In this document: positions 23,480 to 35,900 of the stretch, piece after piece
Layout: each line of letters opens with the position of its first letter
Numbering within the stretch: the stretch's first letter is position 1
Source of the DNA: Lytechinus pictus
Taxonomy: Eukaryota; Echinodermata; Echinoidea; Temnopleuroida; Toxopneustidae
Reading direction: 5' to 3'
DNA: 64,000 nucleotides
Assembly: GCF_037042905.1 (NCBI RefSeq)
Contig: NC_087254.1
Span: forward strand, 12,881,103 to 12,945,102
The notes under the pieces: generated by a model
Told to the model about the DNA's origin: nothing
What the model saw: the letters and a program-made list of their open reading frames with translations, nothing else
The model's database searches: none
Program-made: the position numbers and the translations under genes

Positions 23480-24220
23480 TCGACATTCCATTATTTATAA
23501 ATAATGATTATTTGTTTTTCATTATTTATAAATAATGATTATTTGTTTTTCATTATTTATAAATAATGATTATTTGTTTTTCATTATTTATAAATAATGA
23601 TTATTTGTTTTTCATTATTTACAAATAATGATTATTTGTTTTTCATTATTTATAAATAATGATTATTTGTTTTTCATTATTTACAAATAATGATTATTTG
23701 TTTTTCATTATTTATAAATAATGATTATTTGTTTTTCATTATTTATAAATAATGATAATTCGTTTTTCATTATTTATAAATAATGATTATTTGTTTTTCA
23801 TTATTTACAAATAATGATTATTTGTTTTTCATTATTTATAAATAATGATTATTTGTTTTTCATTATTTATAAATAATTTGTTGAGTTTTCCATTATTTAT
23901 AAATAATGATTATTTGTTAAATAATGAAAACGTCTACTTCATTATTTATAAATAATTTTTTCGAGTGCACCATTATTCTCATTATTTATAAATAATCATT
24001 ATTTAATGTTCGAGTTTTCCATTATTTATAAATAAAGATTATTTGTTAAATAATGAAATATCTACTTCATTATTTATAAATAATAATTTTGTTTCAATAT
24101 CCCATTAATCATTATTTATAAACAATTTTTACAGTTTGCCATTATATACAAATAATCATTATTTATATACAAATAACCATTATTTATTAAATAATGCCAT
24201 TATTTATTAAATAATGGAAA
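23480..24220. repeat. AT-rich palindromic arrays, left arm of foldback copy 2
   Basis: The 31-bp unit with ATTATTTATAAATAAT repeats about thirteen times (23490-23875). Two 20-bp CCATTATTTATTAAATAATG units follow at about 24178-24217, against five in copy 1. Array size thus varies between copies while flanking unique arm sequence does not. Confidence 0.85.
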
Positions 24221-26354
24221 ACTCGCTATAACATGCAAATGTGGGACCGCCCATGATATGAATATTCATGATGCGATTTCCTTTTTCGTGATTTTTCTTC
24301 ACAAATTTTTGTCCATTTCCTCTTCATAATGACATTTCTTGAAGCAATTTTCTAGGGATATGGTCTGATTGTAATATTCTTCATTTTCTATATAACTTCG
24401 TCTTCGTAGAAATATCAAAAAGTGTAATTTTATACGATTTTTCCTACAGTTCACAATCCCCATAGGCGCGCGTGTACGGTAGGGACAACCGGTGAATCGA
24501 CGGAGTGCTCTTCATCGAAATACTACGTTGGTTGGTCCCCGGAAGTGGCGGGCGGAATTTAGCCCGAATCCTCGATGGAAGTCGATCAAGTGCATATGAG
24601 CTGAGAGAGTGAAATATCAGTGTACTTGTACAGGCCCTTCTACTTTTTATAAATATTTCTTGTTGCTTTTTTTGTTCAGTTAATTTTTCCTGGTGTAGAG
24701 ATAAGTTTCAGTTCTAATAATGCACTTCAAATACAGTTTGGAGTGTCTGTTTGAGGCGTTTGGGGCGATTTCACCCTGGCCCCAAAATGCTCGCAACGAC
24801 AATACGGGGGCATGATGACCCCTAAATTTTTAAAAACTTATTTTTCTATTGAAAATTATCACAAAATTCACCAAAAGTGTGCACGAAAGCCTTCGTATTT
24901 CACTTTTAAAACTCCAAAAAGTGCCCAAATGACAAGCTTGGTCGCTTCGCTGTGTCGCTTTCAACTTGAGAAAGTTTACGCGTCTGCTTCCCCCCCCCCC
25001 TCCTCCGAAAGAAATTATGTATACGGCCATGCTCTAAAGAGCCTGGCACATTGATTTATGTATACTTCATTTTCATTATTTTTATCTCATTATCATCATG
25101 GCCTTACGCAGAATTTTTTCCGGGGGGGGGGGTGGGGGGAGCAGGACGCGCGTAAACTTTCTCATAAAAATCTTGAAAAAGCGAAGCGACCAAGCTTGTC
25201 ATTTGATAAAAATAATGAAAATGAAAAGTACATATAAATCAATGTGCCATATGCTCTTTTGAGCATGGCCGTTCACAGAATTTCTTTCGGGGGGTGGGGG
25301 CAGACGCGCGTAAACGTTCTCAAGTTGAAAGCGAGACAGCGAAGCGACCAAGCTTGTCATTTGGGCTTGGTCCCGTGGCTGTCTCGCTTTCAAGATTTTT
25401 TTGAGAAAGTTTACGCGCGTCATGCTCCGGCCCCGGCCCCCCTGGAAAAAATTCTGCGTAAGGCCATGTTGATAATGAGATAAAAATAATGAAAATGAAA
25501 GTATACATAAATCAATGTGCCAGGCTCTTTAGAGCATGGCCGTATACAGAATTTCGGAGGAGGAGGGGGGGGGGGGATATATCGAAGCAGACGCGTAAAC
25601 GTTCTCAAGTTGAATGCGACACAGCGAAGCGACCAAGCTTGTCATTTGGGCACTTTTTGGAGTTTTAAAAGTGAAATACGAAGGCTTTCGTGCACACTTT
25701 TGGTGAATTTTGAGATAATTTTCAATAGTAAAATAAGTTTTTAAAAATTTAGGGGTCATCATGCCCCCGTATTGTCGTTGCGAGCATTTTGGGGCCAGGG
25801 TGAAATCGCCCCAAACGCCTCAAACAGACACTCCAAACTGTATTTGAAGTGCATTATTAGAACTGAAACTTATCTCTACACCAGGAAAAATTAACTGAAC
25901 AAAAAAAGCAACAAGAAATATTTATAAAAAGTAGAAGGGCCTGTACAAGTACACTGATATTTCACTCTCTCAGCTCATATGCACTTGATCGACTTCCATC
26001 GAGGATTCGGGCTAAATTCCGCCCGCCACTTCCGGGGACCAACCAACGTAGTATTTCGATGAAGAGCACTCCGTCGATTCACCGGTTGTCCCTACCGTAC
26101 ACGCGCGCCTATGGGGATTGTGAACTGTAGGAAAAATCGTATAAAATTACACTTTTTGATATTTCTACGAAGACGAAGTTATATAGAAAATGAAGAATAT
26201 TACAATCAGACCATATCCCTAGAAAATTGCTTCAAGAAATGTCATTATGAAGAGGAAATGGACAAAAATTTGTGAAGAAAAATCACGAAAAAGGAAATCG
26301 CATCATGAATATTCATATCATGGGCGGTCCCACATTTGCATGTTATAGCGAGTT

Positions 26355-27150
26355 TTCCATTATTTAATAAATAATGGCATTATTTAATAAATAATGGCAT
26401 TATTTAATAAATAATGGTTATTTGTATATAAATAATGATTATTTGTATATAATGGCAAACTGTAAAAATTGTTTATAAATAATGATTAATGGGATATTGA
26501 AACAAAATTATTATTTATAAATAATGAAGTAGATATTTCATTATTTAACAAATAATCTTTATTTATAAATAATGGAAAACTCGAACATTAAATAATGATT
26601 ATTTATAAATAATGAGAATAATGGTGCACTCGAAAAAATTATTTATAAATAATGAAGTAGACGTTTTCATTATTTAACAAATAATCATTATTTATAAATA
26701 ATGGAAAACTCAACAAATTATTTATAAATAATGAAAAACAAATAATCATTATTTATAAATAATGAAAAACAAATAATCATTATTTGTAAATAATGAAAAA
26801 CAAATAATCATTATTTATAAATAATGAAAAACGAATTATCATTATTTATAAATAATGAAAAACAAATAATCATTATTTATAATAATGAAAAACAAATAAT
26901 CATTATTTATAAATAATGAAAAACAAATAATCATTATTTGTAAATAATGAAAAACAAATAATCATTATTTATAAATAATGAAAAACAAATAATCATTATT
27001 TATAAATAATGAAAAACAAATAATCATTATTTGTAAATAATGAAAAACAAATAATCATTATTTATAAATAATGAAAAACAAATAATCATTATTTATAAAT
27101 AATGAAAAACAAATAATCATTATTTATAAATAATGGAATGTCGAACTATT
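26355..27150. repeat. AT-rich palindromic arrays, right arm of foldback copy 2
   Basis: Inverse arrays. Three CATTATTTAATAAATAATGG-type units lie at 26357-26417 and about fourteen 31-bp units at 26715-27135. One unit (near 26875-26890) lacks an A (ATTTATAATAATG). The two arms of the same element thus differ in repeat number. Confidence 0.85.
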
Positions 27151-27554
27151 ATTATTTACAAATAATGAAGTATTACTTGGAATTATATATAAATAATTAG
27201 AAATGATATTTTATATAATAGTAGTTATTTACAAATAAAATGTAAATTATATATAAATAATAGTTATTATTTAATAAATAATGATTATATAACAAATAAT
27301 TGTTCTATATAATATTGGTACATTCGGCGCCTCATACATTTGGCCTTAATACTTTAGTTTCCCTCTTTTCATTTTCAGCTACTGAATTTTGTATGTTTTA
27401 CACTATCTCTTTTTGATGAAAGGCTTTGTAATGACAATAATTTCTTTAGATGCATTTTTATTTGTATCAATTTGTACAATGAATTCATTATATTATATTG
27501 TAATGACCTGTTTTTCATGGGAATGTGAAATAAATGATCAAACAAACAAACATA

Positions 27555-27775
27555 ATTATGCAATATTTTTTTGCCTCTGCCATTCATACCTTCGCCATTT
27601 TTACCTCTGCATCAATTTTGACTGCTGTCAGTTTTGTGTCTGGCATTTTTACCTCTTACCATATTACCTCGGGCCTGAGCCATTTTTACCTCTGCAGTTT
27701 TTACCTCAAGCATTTTTACCTGTTAAATTTTTACCTTGGCCATTTTTTTTTACGTTTGCAATCTATAAATCTGAA
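27555..27775 (+). repeat. Degenerate CATTTTTACCTCTGC repeats
   Basis: About eight imperfect copies of a CATTTTTACCTC word, spaced irregularly, follow the 3' end of the outer retrotransposon. Matching words occur just left of its 5' end (4840-4870). This supports the view that the 22.7-kb nest was inserted within a tract of these repeats. The open frames at 27389-27890 are low-complexity products of it. Confidence 0.55.
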
Positions 27776-27924
27776 TTATAATCATTTTGTTTTTCTCAAA
27801 TTATATAAATTTGATTTAAAAAAGAATTCATTGTACCATCTACCATGTGATGAACATGTACAATATGCGAAAAATCCCCACTTAACTTAGCATACAAATG
27901 ATGCACAGATGTGAGTGCAGTTTT

Positions 27925-28012
27925 GTGAGCGTAAGGTGACTATGGAACTGTTAAACCCACGAGGTTCAGCCGAGTGGGTTTAGACTAGTTTCCATAGTTA
28001 CCGCATGCTCAC
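27925..28012. repeat. Imperfect 88-bp inverted repeat
   Basis: GTGAGCGTAAGGTGACTATG and CATAGTTACCGCATGCTCAC are complementary arms, followed inwards by TTAAACCCAC and GTGGGTTTA. It would fold into a stem of about 36 bp with mismatches and a short loop. It is probably the remnant of a small TIR element. Confidence 0.6.
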
Positions 28013-28137
28013 TAGTCCTACCGATGCACGAACATACCTGTGTATCATTTGTTTTATAGAATGGTGGAATTTTTTTCCGGCTCAAAATTCATTTTTTTTT
28101 ACAAACATGCATATTGTAGTTACCGACGAATGGCTTG

Positions 28138-28206
28138 CCATGCATCCGGTAAATTTGCCATGCATAAGTAATTACCGGACGCATGGCAAATTTACCGGAT
28201 GCATGG
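28138..28206. repeat. Perfect 26-bp hairpin
   Basis: The left arm (28138-28163, CCATGCATCCGGTAAATTTG plus CCATGC) is exactly complementary to the right arm (28181-28206), with a 17-base loop. Part of the same word recurs at about 28230. It could be a young MITE core or a small hairpin RNA source. Confidence 0.7.
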
Positions 28207-28357
28207 CCGGCAACGCGTCAGTAATTATGCATGGTTGCCATTCTATAATATACTTTCAATTCTTGCACCTCCTCCAAAACTAAATCCCTCACTGTATTCA
28301 TTTACGACACCACTACATCCACATACCCAAATCCTCTGCTCCTCTTGCCACAATCCA

Positions 28358-28628
28358 GGGCCCTGTCTTACAAAGAGTTGCGATTGATCCGATCAATCAC
28401 AACTATGGACGGCCAGCAATGTCAACATCTATTATGCAAGTTTGTTCAAAATATATTCTAACTATGATGTACATTCAAGCATTCATTGTTTTCTTGAAAA
28501 TTCACTGTGCTTCTCTTTGTTTACGAAGGACATTGTTCAAATATCCTGTAGAAAAAAAATGACACCGATGGATTTCCATAGAGTTACGACGTATTAGACC
28601 AATCGTAACTATTTGTAAGACGGGGCCC
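28358..28628. mobile_element. MITE with GGGCCC-type TIRs, 271 bp
   Basis: The left end GGGCCCTGTCTTACAAAGAG and right end ACTATTTGTAAGACGGGGCCC (read inwards GGGCCCCGTCTTACAAATAG) are inverted repeats of about 30 bp. There is no ORF. The target duplication is not clear. A shorter element with similar GGGCCC termini lies at 29055-29200. Confidence 0.7.
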
Positions 28629-29054
28629 AGGTTACCTTATTATTTTTTACACTTTCCGTTATACCTCGTTTTGATTTTTAGCTCAAATGACCGTTTACTT
28701 TTATTTACATTTGTATTTATGTAACAATGCTGTGTTCGTTTGGTTATGTTTTTGTTGCATGCTAACCTTGTCTTTGATTTACTGCATGGTTTCATTATAT
28801 TCATTATTATTTGCCTATTTTTCAGTAGTTTGTGTCTCAAACGCCCTGAAGACCCGTGAAAAGGTTGAAAGCTTTGCTATTATAAGTTAAGATAAGATAT
28901 AAGAAGAGTAAACATACTTCCTACGTCCCATGGCCTCTTTCTTAGTTTCTTGTCACATTTATAAATAGATGTAAAATGAAGACAGATGCGAGAAGTAGCT
29001 TTAGATTGTTGGTCATCGGATCATCAGGCCTATACACATCGAAACAAACAGAAC

Positions 29055-29200
29055 TGGGCTCGTTGCAGAAAGAGTTGCAATAAATCGCAACTCAAAAAAT
29101 CTTGCGCAACATGATTTTCAACCAATCAACAACGCGCATTTGGGGCTTGCGATTGATTTTTTGGATTGCGTTTAAACGCAACTCTTTCTGCAACGGGCCC
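29055..29200. mobile_element. Short MITE with GGGCTCGTTGCAG TIRs
   Basis: GGGCTCGTTGCAGAAAGAG and CTCTTTCTGCAACGGGCCC are inverted ends. CAGAAC flanks both sides (29049-29054 and 29201-29206), consistent with a 6-bp target duplication. Length about 146 bp, non-coding. Confidence 0.7.
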
Positions 29201-30112
29201 CAGAACAAAAAAACATGCGAGTAAGCATGGGCGGAAATCCCAGTGGGATGCGTCCCCCTACCAAAAATAGTAGGGGGGACACGATATCTAATGTCCCCCT
29301 TACTATTTTTGGTCTTTGATGTTGGAAAGAAATACATCATTCAAAATCGAAATAAAACATGTATTTTGGGCGAGATGACCATACTTTTGGGGTGATAGTC
29401 TTTATTTTTTTTTTTTTTGCTAGTCAAATTCATTTGGGTCGTAATCGAGCATATTTTCAGGAAACTTTTCTTGACCATGCATCAAATACTCAAGAAAAGA
29501 TTGATATTTCAATTATGAAATCAAAATTTGGTAACACCACTTTCCATTGTTCTAACTCAGTTATGCATGCATTATGAAAGTTGACATGGGCTTCAAATAA
29601 AGGAAGAGAAGCATACCTTTTTGTTCATGTGCATTTCATGAAGCAAATTCATGATCATAATAACAATAAATTACTTGACACTGAATCTCGGTTTTGCTTT
29701 TTTCTGGGACGCAGTGTATATGTATAAATATATATATATATATATCGTATATATATTTTTATTTATATGAATTGTCTGCTTCGGCAAATAAGGAATACAA
29801 CAATCACAATTGGCAGTAGTACAATGCCGTAAAATGGGCACTGGCGAAGTGTGCGACTTTACTTCCTTTCAGTATTCCACTTTGCCCGAATCATAATTAT
29901 AGGGCCTACATGTCAGTATAAAGGAACTTCCCCATTTTCCTGCTATCCAAAAACTTCATAAGAGCTTTATTTTGGTCTCTTCATTATTGAAAGCCCTTAA
30001 ATGCGATGAATAAAAAATGTAAAAAACCCGCACATACACACTTTTTTTGTTGCATGAGACTGCATTTTTTGTTGAAGCACTAGACAGTTTCAATTGCTCA
30101 AAAAACGAATAA
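29201..30112. other. Non-coding, unassigned, with AT microsatellite
   Basis: No gene recognised. A partly palindromic GGGGGACACGATATCTAATGTCCCCC tract lies near 29273-29300. A TA-dinucleotide run occupies about 29723-29757. The small open frames here have no protein features. Confidence 0.4.
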
Positions 30113-30376
30113 GGGACTCACCATTAGATATCCAGGGGGGCTGGAAGTTCCCCCCCCCCAAAAAAAAATGACTTACTATATGAGCAAAAAAACAAACTGG
30201 ACTCACCATCTTAGTAAAAAAAAAAACTTGGTTCACTAATAAATCATCTGAAAGGGGCAAAAAAAAACTTGTCTCAATTGACTAAGGAAAAAAAAACATT
30301 ACTCAAAGAAGGAAAAAAATGCATCAACCCAAAATTCCAGCGCCCCCCCCCCCCCGGGGTATCTAATGGTGCGTCC
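30113..30376. mobile_element. MITE with GGACTCACCATTAGATA TIRs
   Basis: The left end GGGACTCACCATTAGATATC and right end GATACC-type complement (GTATCTAATGGTGCGTCC) are inverted over about 20 bp. TAA lies on both sides, consistent with a 3-bp TAA duplication as in PIF/Harbinger-type elements. The inside is rich in A-runs and C-runs. No ORF. Confidence 0.6.
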
Positions 30377-32610
30377 TAACCGTCATCGAATGGCCCTTCT
30401 CTAGCTAGGACACATTTACTTTTGAAAAAAAAAATTAAAAGAAGAATCAATATGTTTTCCTGGAGGGGCAAGACGCATACAAATTTTAAAAGAAACTCAA
30501 AAGCGAGAGAGCAAAAAATATCAACATTTTTAAATGTTATGCTGATTGACTTTTCTCTTTTTATGAAATCAATTTTCTTGTTGTGGACTAATTGCGTAAT
30601 GGTAAAGTGGCAATAAGACCAAAACAGACATTAGAAAAGGGGATATTAGACCAAGTGACAATCATACATTAAGGCTAGTCTCCAGTGTAATATAATAAGG
30701 CAACATTACAAAAATAATAAGACATACATACATACAGTTTATTCTATTGATTTAATCAAAAATATATATCATGATAATCTTTCCAATATGATACAGAATT
30801 TCCGATCCTAAAATTACTATTGCTAAATTTTTAGAGCTATAACGTAATATGAAGCCCATACAAACATAATACAGCACATAAAATTTTATTTTAGCATCAT
30901 TGACAATGTTGCTGCTGAGACAAACTCTGATTCCTTGTCTTCACTATAATTGACCAATTAACTCAAGTTAGCAATCAAAGTTTTTGAAATCTTATGAGCA
31001 CAAGTACTACCATTTTGTGTCTTTAACTCTTCCTTAAAAGCAAAATTTCAAATGAATGCAGAGAGAAGACATTTCTTTATCATCACACATGATTAAGTAC
31101 AAAATAACTAATGACATAAGTAGCTAACCAACAAAAATTGAAAAATTCATGGCTATATTTTCTTTGAACATAACTGTCTGATGAGGTAGAAGTTCTATGA
31201 TTGATATGATTCTTTTCTGACTTCAATGCATACTGATATTACATTGGGGGAAAAAGCTCACAAATAACTTAACACTAAACAATGTCTTAGCATCAGAAAT
31301 ATTATTATTATCCATAAGCCTTGAGGAGATATGAATCTTATTGAGAATAGATGAAATAATAGTAATATAATCATAATGATATGCATTTATATAGCACCAT
31401 CTGTCTAGAAATAATCTATTGTAAAGCACATATTATTACTATTACCCAAGCTTTAGCTAGAGAGCTGCCTTTCAGCACTCAGTACATTCAAGGAATTAAT
31501 CCTGCTGGGTACCCATTCACCTCACCTGGGTCGAGCGCAGCACAATGTGGATAAATTTCCTGCTGAAGGAAAACACTTCATGGCTAGGATTCAAACCCAC
31601 GTCCCTCTGCTAAAAGACGTGGCACAGACCACTGGATGATCCTGGGGGGGGGGGGCACAGCCACCCCCCCCTTGAGAGGCACAATTAAAATTTGTAATGT
31701 AAAAATGCTGTTAAAACAAAAAGTGTGCCCCCCCTTTTGAAGGTCAAGCCCTTTTTTTTTTTTTGCTTTTTGTCAAATTTTTCCTCGGGGAAAATGTGCC
31801 CCCTTTTGGAAAATCCTGGGTCCGCCCCTGGCACTGACTTTTGACAAGGTACCTGAAGCAAATAGCTACACATTAAATTCAATGCTGCATCCAAATTACA
31901 CAGATGCAGAGTTTGATAAATTAAGAAATTAAGAGTATGAAAATATGGAGATTGGCTTTTAAAATAAGGCTATGCCTTTCTTCCTCTCCTAATACTTTCA
32001 TTTGTACATTTGTATTACCAACTTGTTTTATATGTTTTCTTTATCCCTATGTCTATACTACTTTATGTCTGTATATATCTATAGTGTTATGTGCTTTTAA
32101 TGAAAGTATTGAATAAATGAAATGAGATGTCTGGAGGGTCCAAAAGGCCGAGTGTTACAAATGTTTGTCTACATCTAAATATTTTTCTCTTAGGTCTGAT
32201 CTTTATTCATTGCAATCTGATACATACACACTAGAAAATACTGCACTCATTTTAACCACATAGAAGGATACAGAGCCCCAAACTCTGACTCACTAATATC
32301 TATCTACGTGATTTTGGGAATGATTTTAAACCAAAATGAAGATTTATAAGATTAAGCTAAGCAGAAAATAATTTTGATGGAGAAAAATGTAAACATTGGC
32401 CTCATGGGAAGACCTAACAATGTGACCTGAATACGTATTGGCTCTCTGCACTTTCTAGAACCCGTTTCATATGATGAATGCATTCAATTATTTCAGAGCA
32501 AATTCATTGGCACTTTGCATTTTTTTAAATAATACATTGCAATCTTGATAAAACTGTGGACTAGTGAAATGTTTTACAGGACAGATAAATCCTGGTTCAT
32601 AAGCAATAGG
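30377..32610. other. Non-coding, with SINE-like and G/C-run repeats
   Basis: No gene was recognised. At about 31500-31640 the minus strand reads GTGGGTTTGAATCCTAGCC preceded by TCCAGTGGTCTGTGCCACGT. This is one base off a tRNA B-box (GGTTCGANTCC) with a possible A-box, so a tRNA-derived SINE remnant is possible but weak. At 31640-31830 runs of G, C and T flank AAAATGTGCCCCC and CCTGGGTCCGCCCCTGGCA, a decayed dispersed repeat. The remainder is AT-rich and unremarkable. Confidence 0.35.
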
Positions 32611-32912
32611 TTAACCCATTGCCTACCGATACTGGGTGATCCCTGTACAGAGCCTATGGGAATCATATAATTCAGTAGTCAACATATTAACCCATTGCTT
32701 ACTGAAACCTGGTGATCCCTGTACAAAGCCTATGGGAATCATAGAATACAGTAGTCAACAGGTTAACCCATTGCCTACTGATACTGGGTGATCCCTGTAC
32801 AAAGCCTATGGGAATCATAGAATACGGTAGTCAATTAACCCATTGCCTACTGGAACCAAGTGATCCATGTACAAAACCTATGGGAATCATATAATTCAGT
32901 AGTCAACAGGCT
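32611..32912 (-). repeat. 76-bp minisatellite, four units
   Basis: Units begin TTAACCCATTGCCTACYGAT at 32611, 32687, 32763 and 32835 (spacings 76, 76 and 72) and contain GGTGATCCCTGTACARAGCC. The array ends eight bases before the stop codon of the methyltransferase gene at 32920, so it lies in its 3' UTR or just downstream. Confidence 0.85.
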
Positions 32913-32919
32913 AAGAGGT

Positions 32920-35900
32920 TTATGAAACACGACCTAGGAGCAAGGTCAGACGAGCGACTACTTCAACCATCGTATCGTCTGATGATGAACCAGGACTAGC
33001 CACGGCTGACATGACCCTAGAAAACAAGGAGGTATATGGCAGCAAGAGATGGAAGAAGGGGAGTGAGGGAAACAAAGAAGGTGAAGGAGAATGAGAAAGA
33101 GGAGGTGCATGGGTAAGAAGGAGGAATATCAGGATGACGAAGAGGGGGAAGGGTTGCATCGGGAAGAGGAGTAAGGGGAGATAGATGAGGAGGGAGAAGA
33201 GAAAATATAAGAAGGAAAAGGAGGAAAGGCAAAGGAGGAGAAAGAGAAAATAAAGGAAGGAAAAGGAGGAGAGGCTGAGGAAAATGGGGGAAGGGTTGGG
33301 TCGGAAAGAGGAGGGAGGGAGATAGAGGAGGAGGAAGAGAAAATATAAGTAGGAAAACAAGGAGAGAGAGGAGGATGGAGAAATAGATGAAGAAAGTATT
33401 ATGAGGATAAGGAAAGACAGAAAAGAAAGAAAAGTGTAACTCAATTAAATGCATGCCCAAATTTCATATTACATAGAAATATACCATTACTCGAGGAACT
33501 TTTTCATTTAGAAAAGAAAATACAATACCAACACATAACTCATTACAAATGACATATGTTAAGACTATTTGTCTGAAAAAACAACAACTACATTCTAGCT
33601 AGTTGTGCACCATAGTAACAGATTCATGGTATAACAGACGGACATATGGAAACGGGGATCCACATTACGTATGCATTTATTAGACATATATATTTCATTC
33701 TTCTTGACGTATTTAATTGACTCTTAGACTCTTCCCAATCCAATCTTCTATGACTGTATTATTTAACATGGAACCTATATCCACAAAATTATGCATTTTA
33801 TGAAATAAAAGGAGTGCCATTAATTACTTTCAGACAGAATTATTAAGACTTAATCCTGGAATAGTACCCTTTAAGAAACAACTGCTTTCAGCCACGTTTT
33901 TTTTTGTTGTTGCAAAAGCTCATGTCTTAGAACAATGAAAAAAATGCAAATTGTTATACTCATCTAATAACATTCAAACAAAATCTGACACATTCCCTAT
34001 TTTGAAACAAGAGTTTTCAAACAAATGGCCATGTTCATGGTCTTATTCTTATATTCCAAACATATTTTAAACATTATCTTCTGGCAATCATGTTAAAAAA
34101 ATATTGCTTCACCTGTTTGATTCTTTTGCTCATCAAAACAGAAAGACATGTTCTTATTCTTTGTTGACGTTATGAGTTTATATCAATGGTGATGATGAGT
34201 CCTCCAGTCTACTTATCAGTAATAAACAAACAAATAAATAAATAAATAATTAAATGAATACATGAATGAATGAATAAATGAATAAATAAATAAATAAATA
34301 GATATGTAGTGAAAAAAAAAGAGAAATACCTACTTTTTATGATACTCTTCTAGAATTTTTCCTGATGGATTATTTTCGAGGTATTTTGTGTAGGCCGACC
34401 AGCTCTGGATATAACCGATAAGGTGAGATACTGACCACTGTAATCTCAGCTCCAATGAATCATCTCTGTGTCAAAAAGAAGAGAATAAAGAAAAAAAAGT
34501 GGCACAACAATGTTAACAACACCTCCCAAACTTTCTTACAGAGATAGTTATGCGAGGTAAAATATTTCATTATTATTTAAGGCAGTTTCAGTTCCTCCTT
34601 AACAGATAATAGCTGATGTTTGTATTTCTTCATGCTTTAATTTGATTTCGCTAAGTCATTAATTCAACATACACGTAAAAATAGTACATAATTGTTATTT
34701 AAACTTGTTTAAAAACATGCTTTCATGTAAAAAAGTCAATACAAAATGTCAATACAAAGTCAATACAAATATTCATTAATAAGTTATTATATTTTTTATT
34801 GACAAAAGTCACTCAATTTAATGCTATTTATGACCAAAACAATAAAAAATAAGAATATGATATTGATACCAGAATATTTTCAGGTACACTTGCTATAAAG
34901 AATATTTACACCACAACTAGCATTATAGGAGCTTTAGTTTGTCAATTAGAGCAAAAGTATGATTTCATGAATAAATTAGCATGACTGATTAATATAAAAC
35001 AGAATATATGAATTTAGTCCTATGCAAACACATAGATTACATAATTCTCAATCATCATGCCAATTAAAGACGCATTCATGCGATCCCTGGCCGAGATCTT
35101 GAGGGGGAGGGGGCATAATGCCTACCTGGTATTGAAAAGGATCTAAATACCCTGGGAGTATTAGGGTATTCCATTGATTGTTTAACAGCCATATTATTAA
35201 ATGATGATTCTATATATCAAATGAGATGTATAGAATCTATAGTTTGTTATTCTTGGAGCAAAAAAACAAAACAAAATAATAACAAGATATCATTACATGA
35301 AAGACCTAAAATAAGGAGGGCTGATGATGACATAATTCACTTCATATATTTATTTGTAATTGTATGTTAATTTTTCATGGATGCAAACTTCAAAATGTAA
35401 AATGAAATCATCACTCTTTTGTTGCTAGAAATCTTCTAATTTCATTCTACTAGTCATCCTTAAAAAAATATGTCAAGAACAAAAATACTCTCACTCTTTC
35501 AGCCCACAATTTACCTCACAAAGTCTGGAAAAGGTATCTCAAAACCTGACAGGTTATTCTCAACAAGTCTTCTCCTTGGACTCCAGTACGAACCAAGCTC
35601 TTTATTGTAAAGCTGAAAATAAAATTAGATAATTATTGTAAATTATTGAAAATACTTTTTAAGTATACTGCAATTTTACGGTAATGTTGCGGTATATGTA
35701 ATAATGGCAGATTATCATTAATATTAATAAATGCCTACTCTTATACAAATAAAGCAGCAAGTTCTTCACGTGCAAAGGCGGCGACTCTGCTCTACACAGG
35801 GCCTCTATTTAACATCCTGCTGTAACATTGGCATAAACCCCCAATGGCATCCAAATCAGACCCACCTCATCAAAATAATCGTCCAGTTTATTCTTCACAT

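Larger units (their letters stand above)
23288..27336. mobile_element. Foldback (long inverted repeat) element, copy 2
   Basis: Same ends as copy 1 (TATGAGGCGCCGAATGTACC and complement), with an exact 6-bp CATTTG on both sides (23282-23287 and 27337-27342). The 4,049-bp element is almost one palindrome: the left arm runs to about 25150, the right arm from about 25480, with a small asymmetric centre carrying a single 273-bp module. No ORF with domains was found. It lies in the 3' UTR of the outer retrotransposon. Arms of copies 1 and 2 are nearly identical over unique stretches, so both moved recently. Confidence 0.9.
4873..27551 (+). mobile_element. 5'-truncated CR1/Jockey-like non-LTR retrotransposon, split into four pieces
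   Basis: Reverse-transcriptase pieces lie at 4885-5098 ([19 protein letters not shown], then VPQGSILGPL), 6066-6431 (the YADDT region out of frame, then FLGIYAESHLKWDTHV) and 22580-22995 (YLSYCVSVWGNCAKL). A 3' untranslated piece occupies 27343-27551 and ends GAAATAAATGATCAAACAAA. The pieces are collinear and read in the same direction, so they are one element interrupted by a TIR element (5099-6060), a minus-strand retrotransposon (about 6423-22578) and a foldback element (23288-27336). It begins inside the RT domain, as expected of 5' truncation. Frameshifts and stops make it inactive. The flanks on both sides are the same kind of ATTTTTACCTCTGCC-rich sequence, consistent with a single insertion. 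The clade is assigned by eye. Confidence 0.75.

Noticed and set aside
31558-31640. tRNA gene on the minus strand
   Set aside because: Only a B-box-like and weak A-box-like match; no cloverleaf can be drawn, so at best a SINE remnant.
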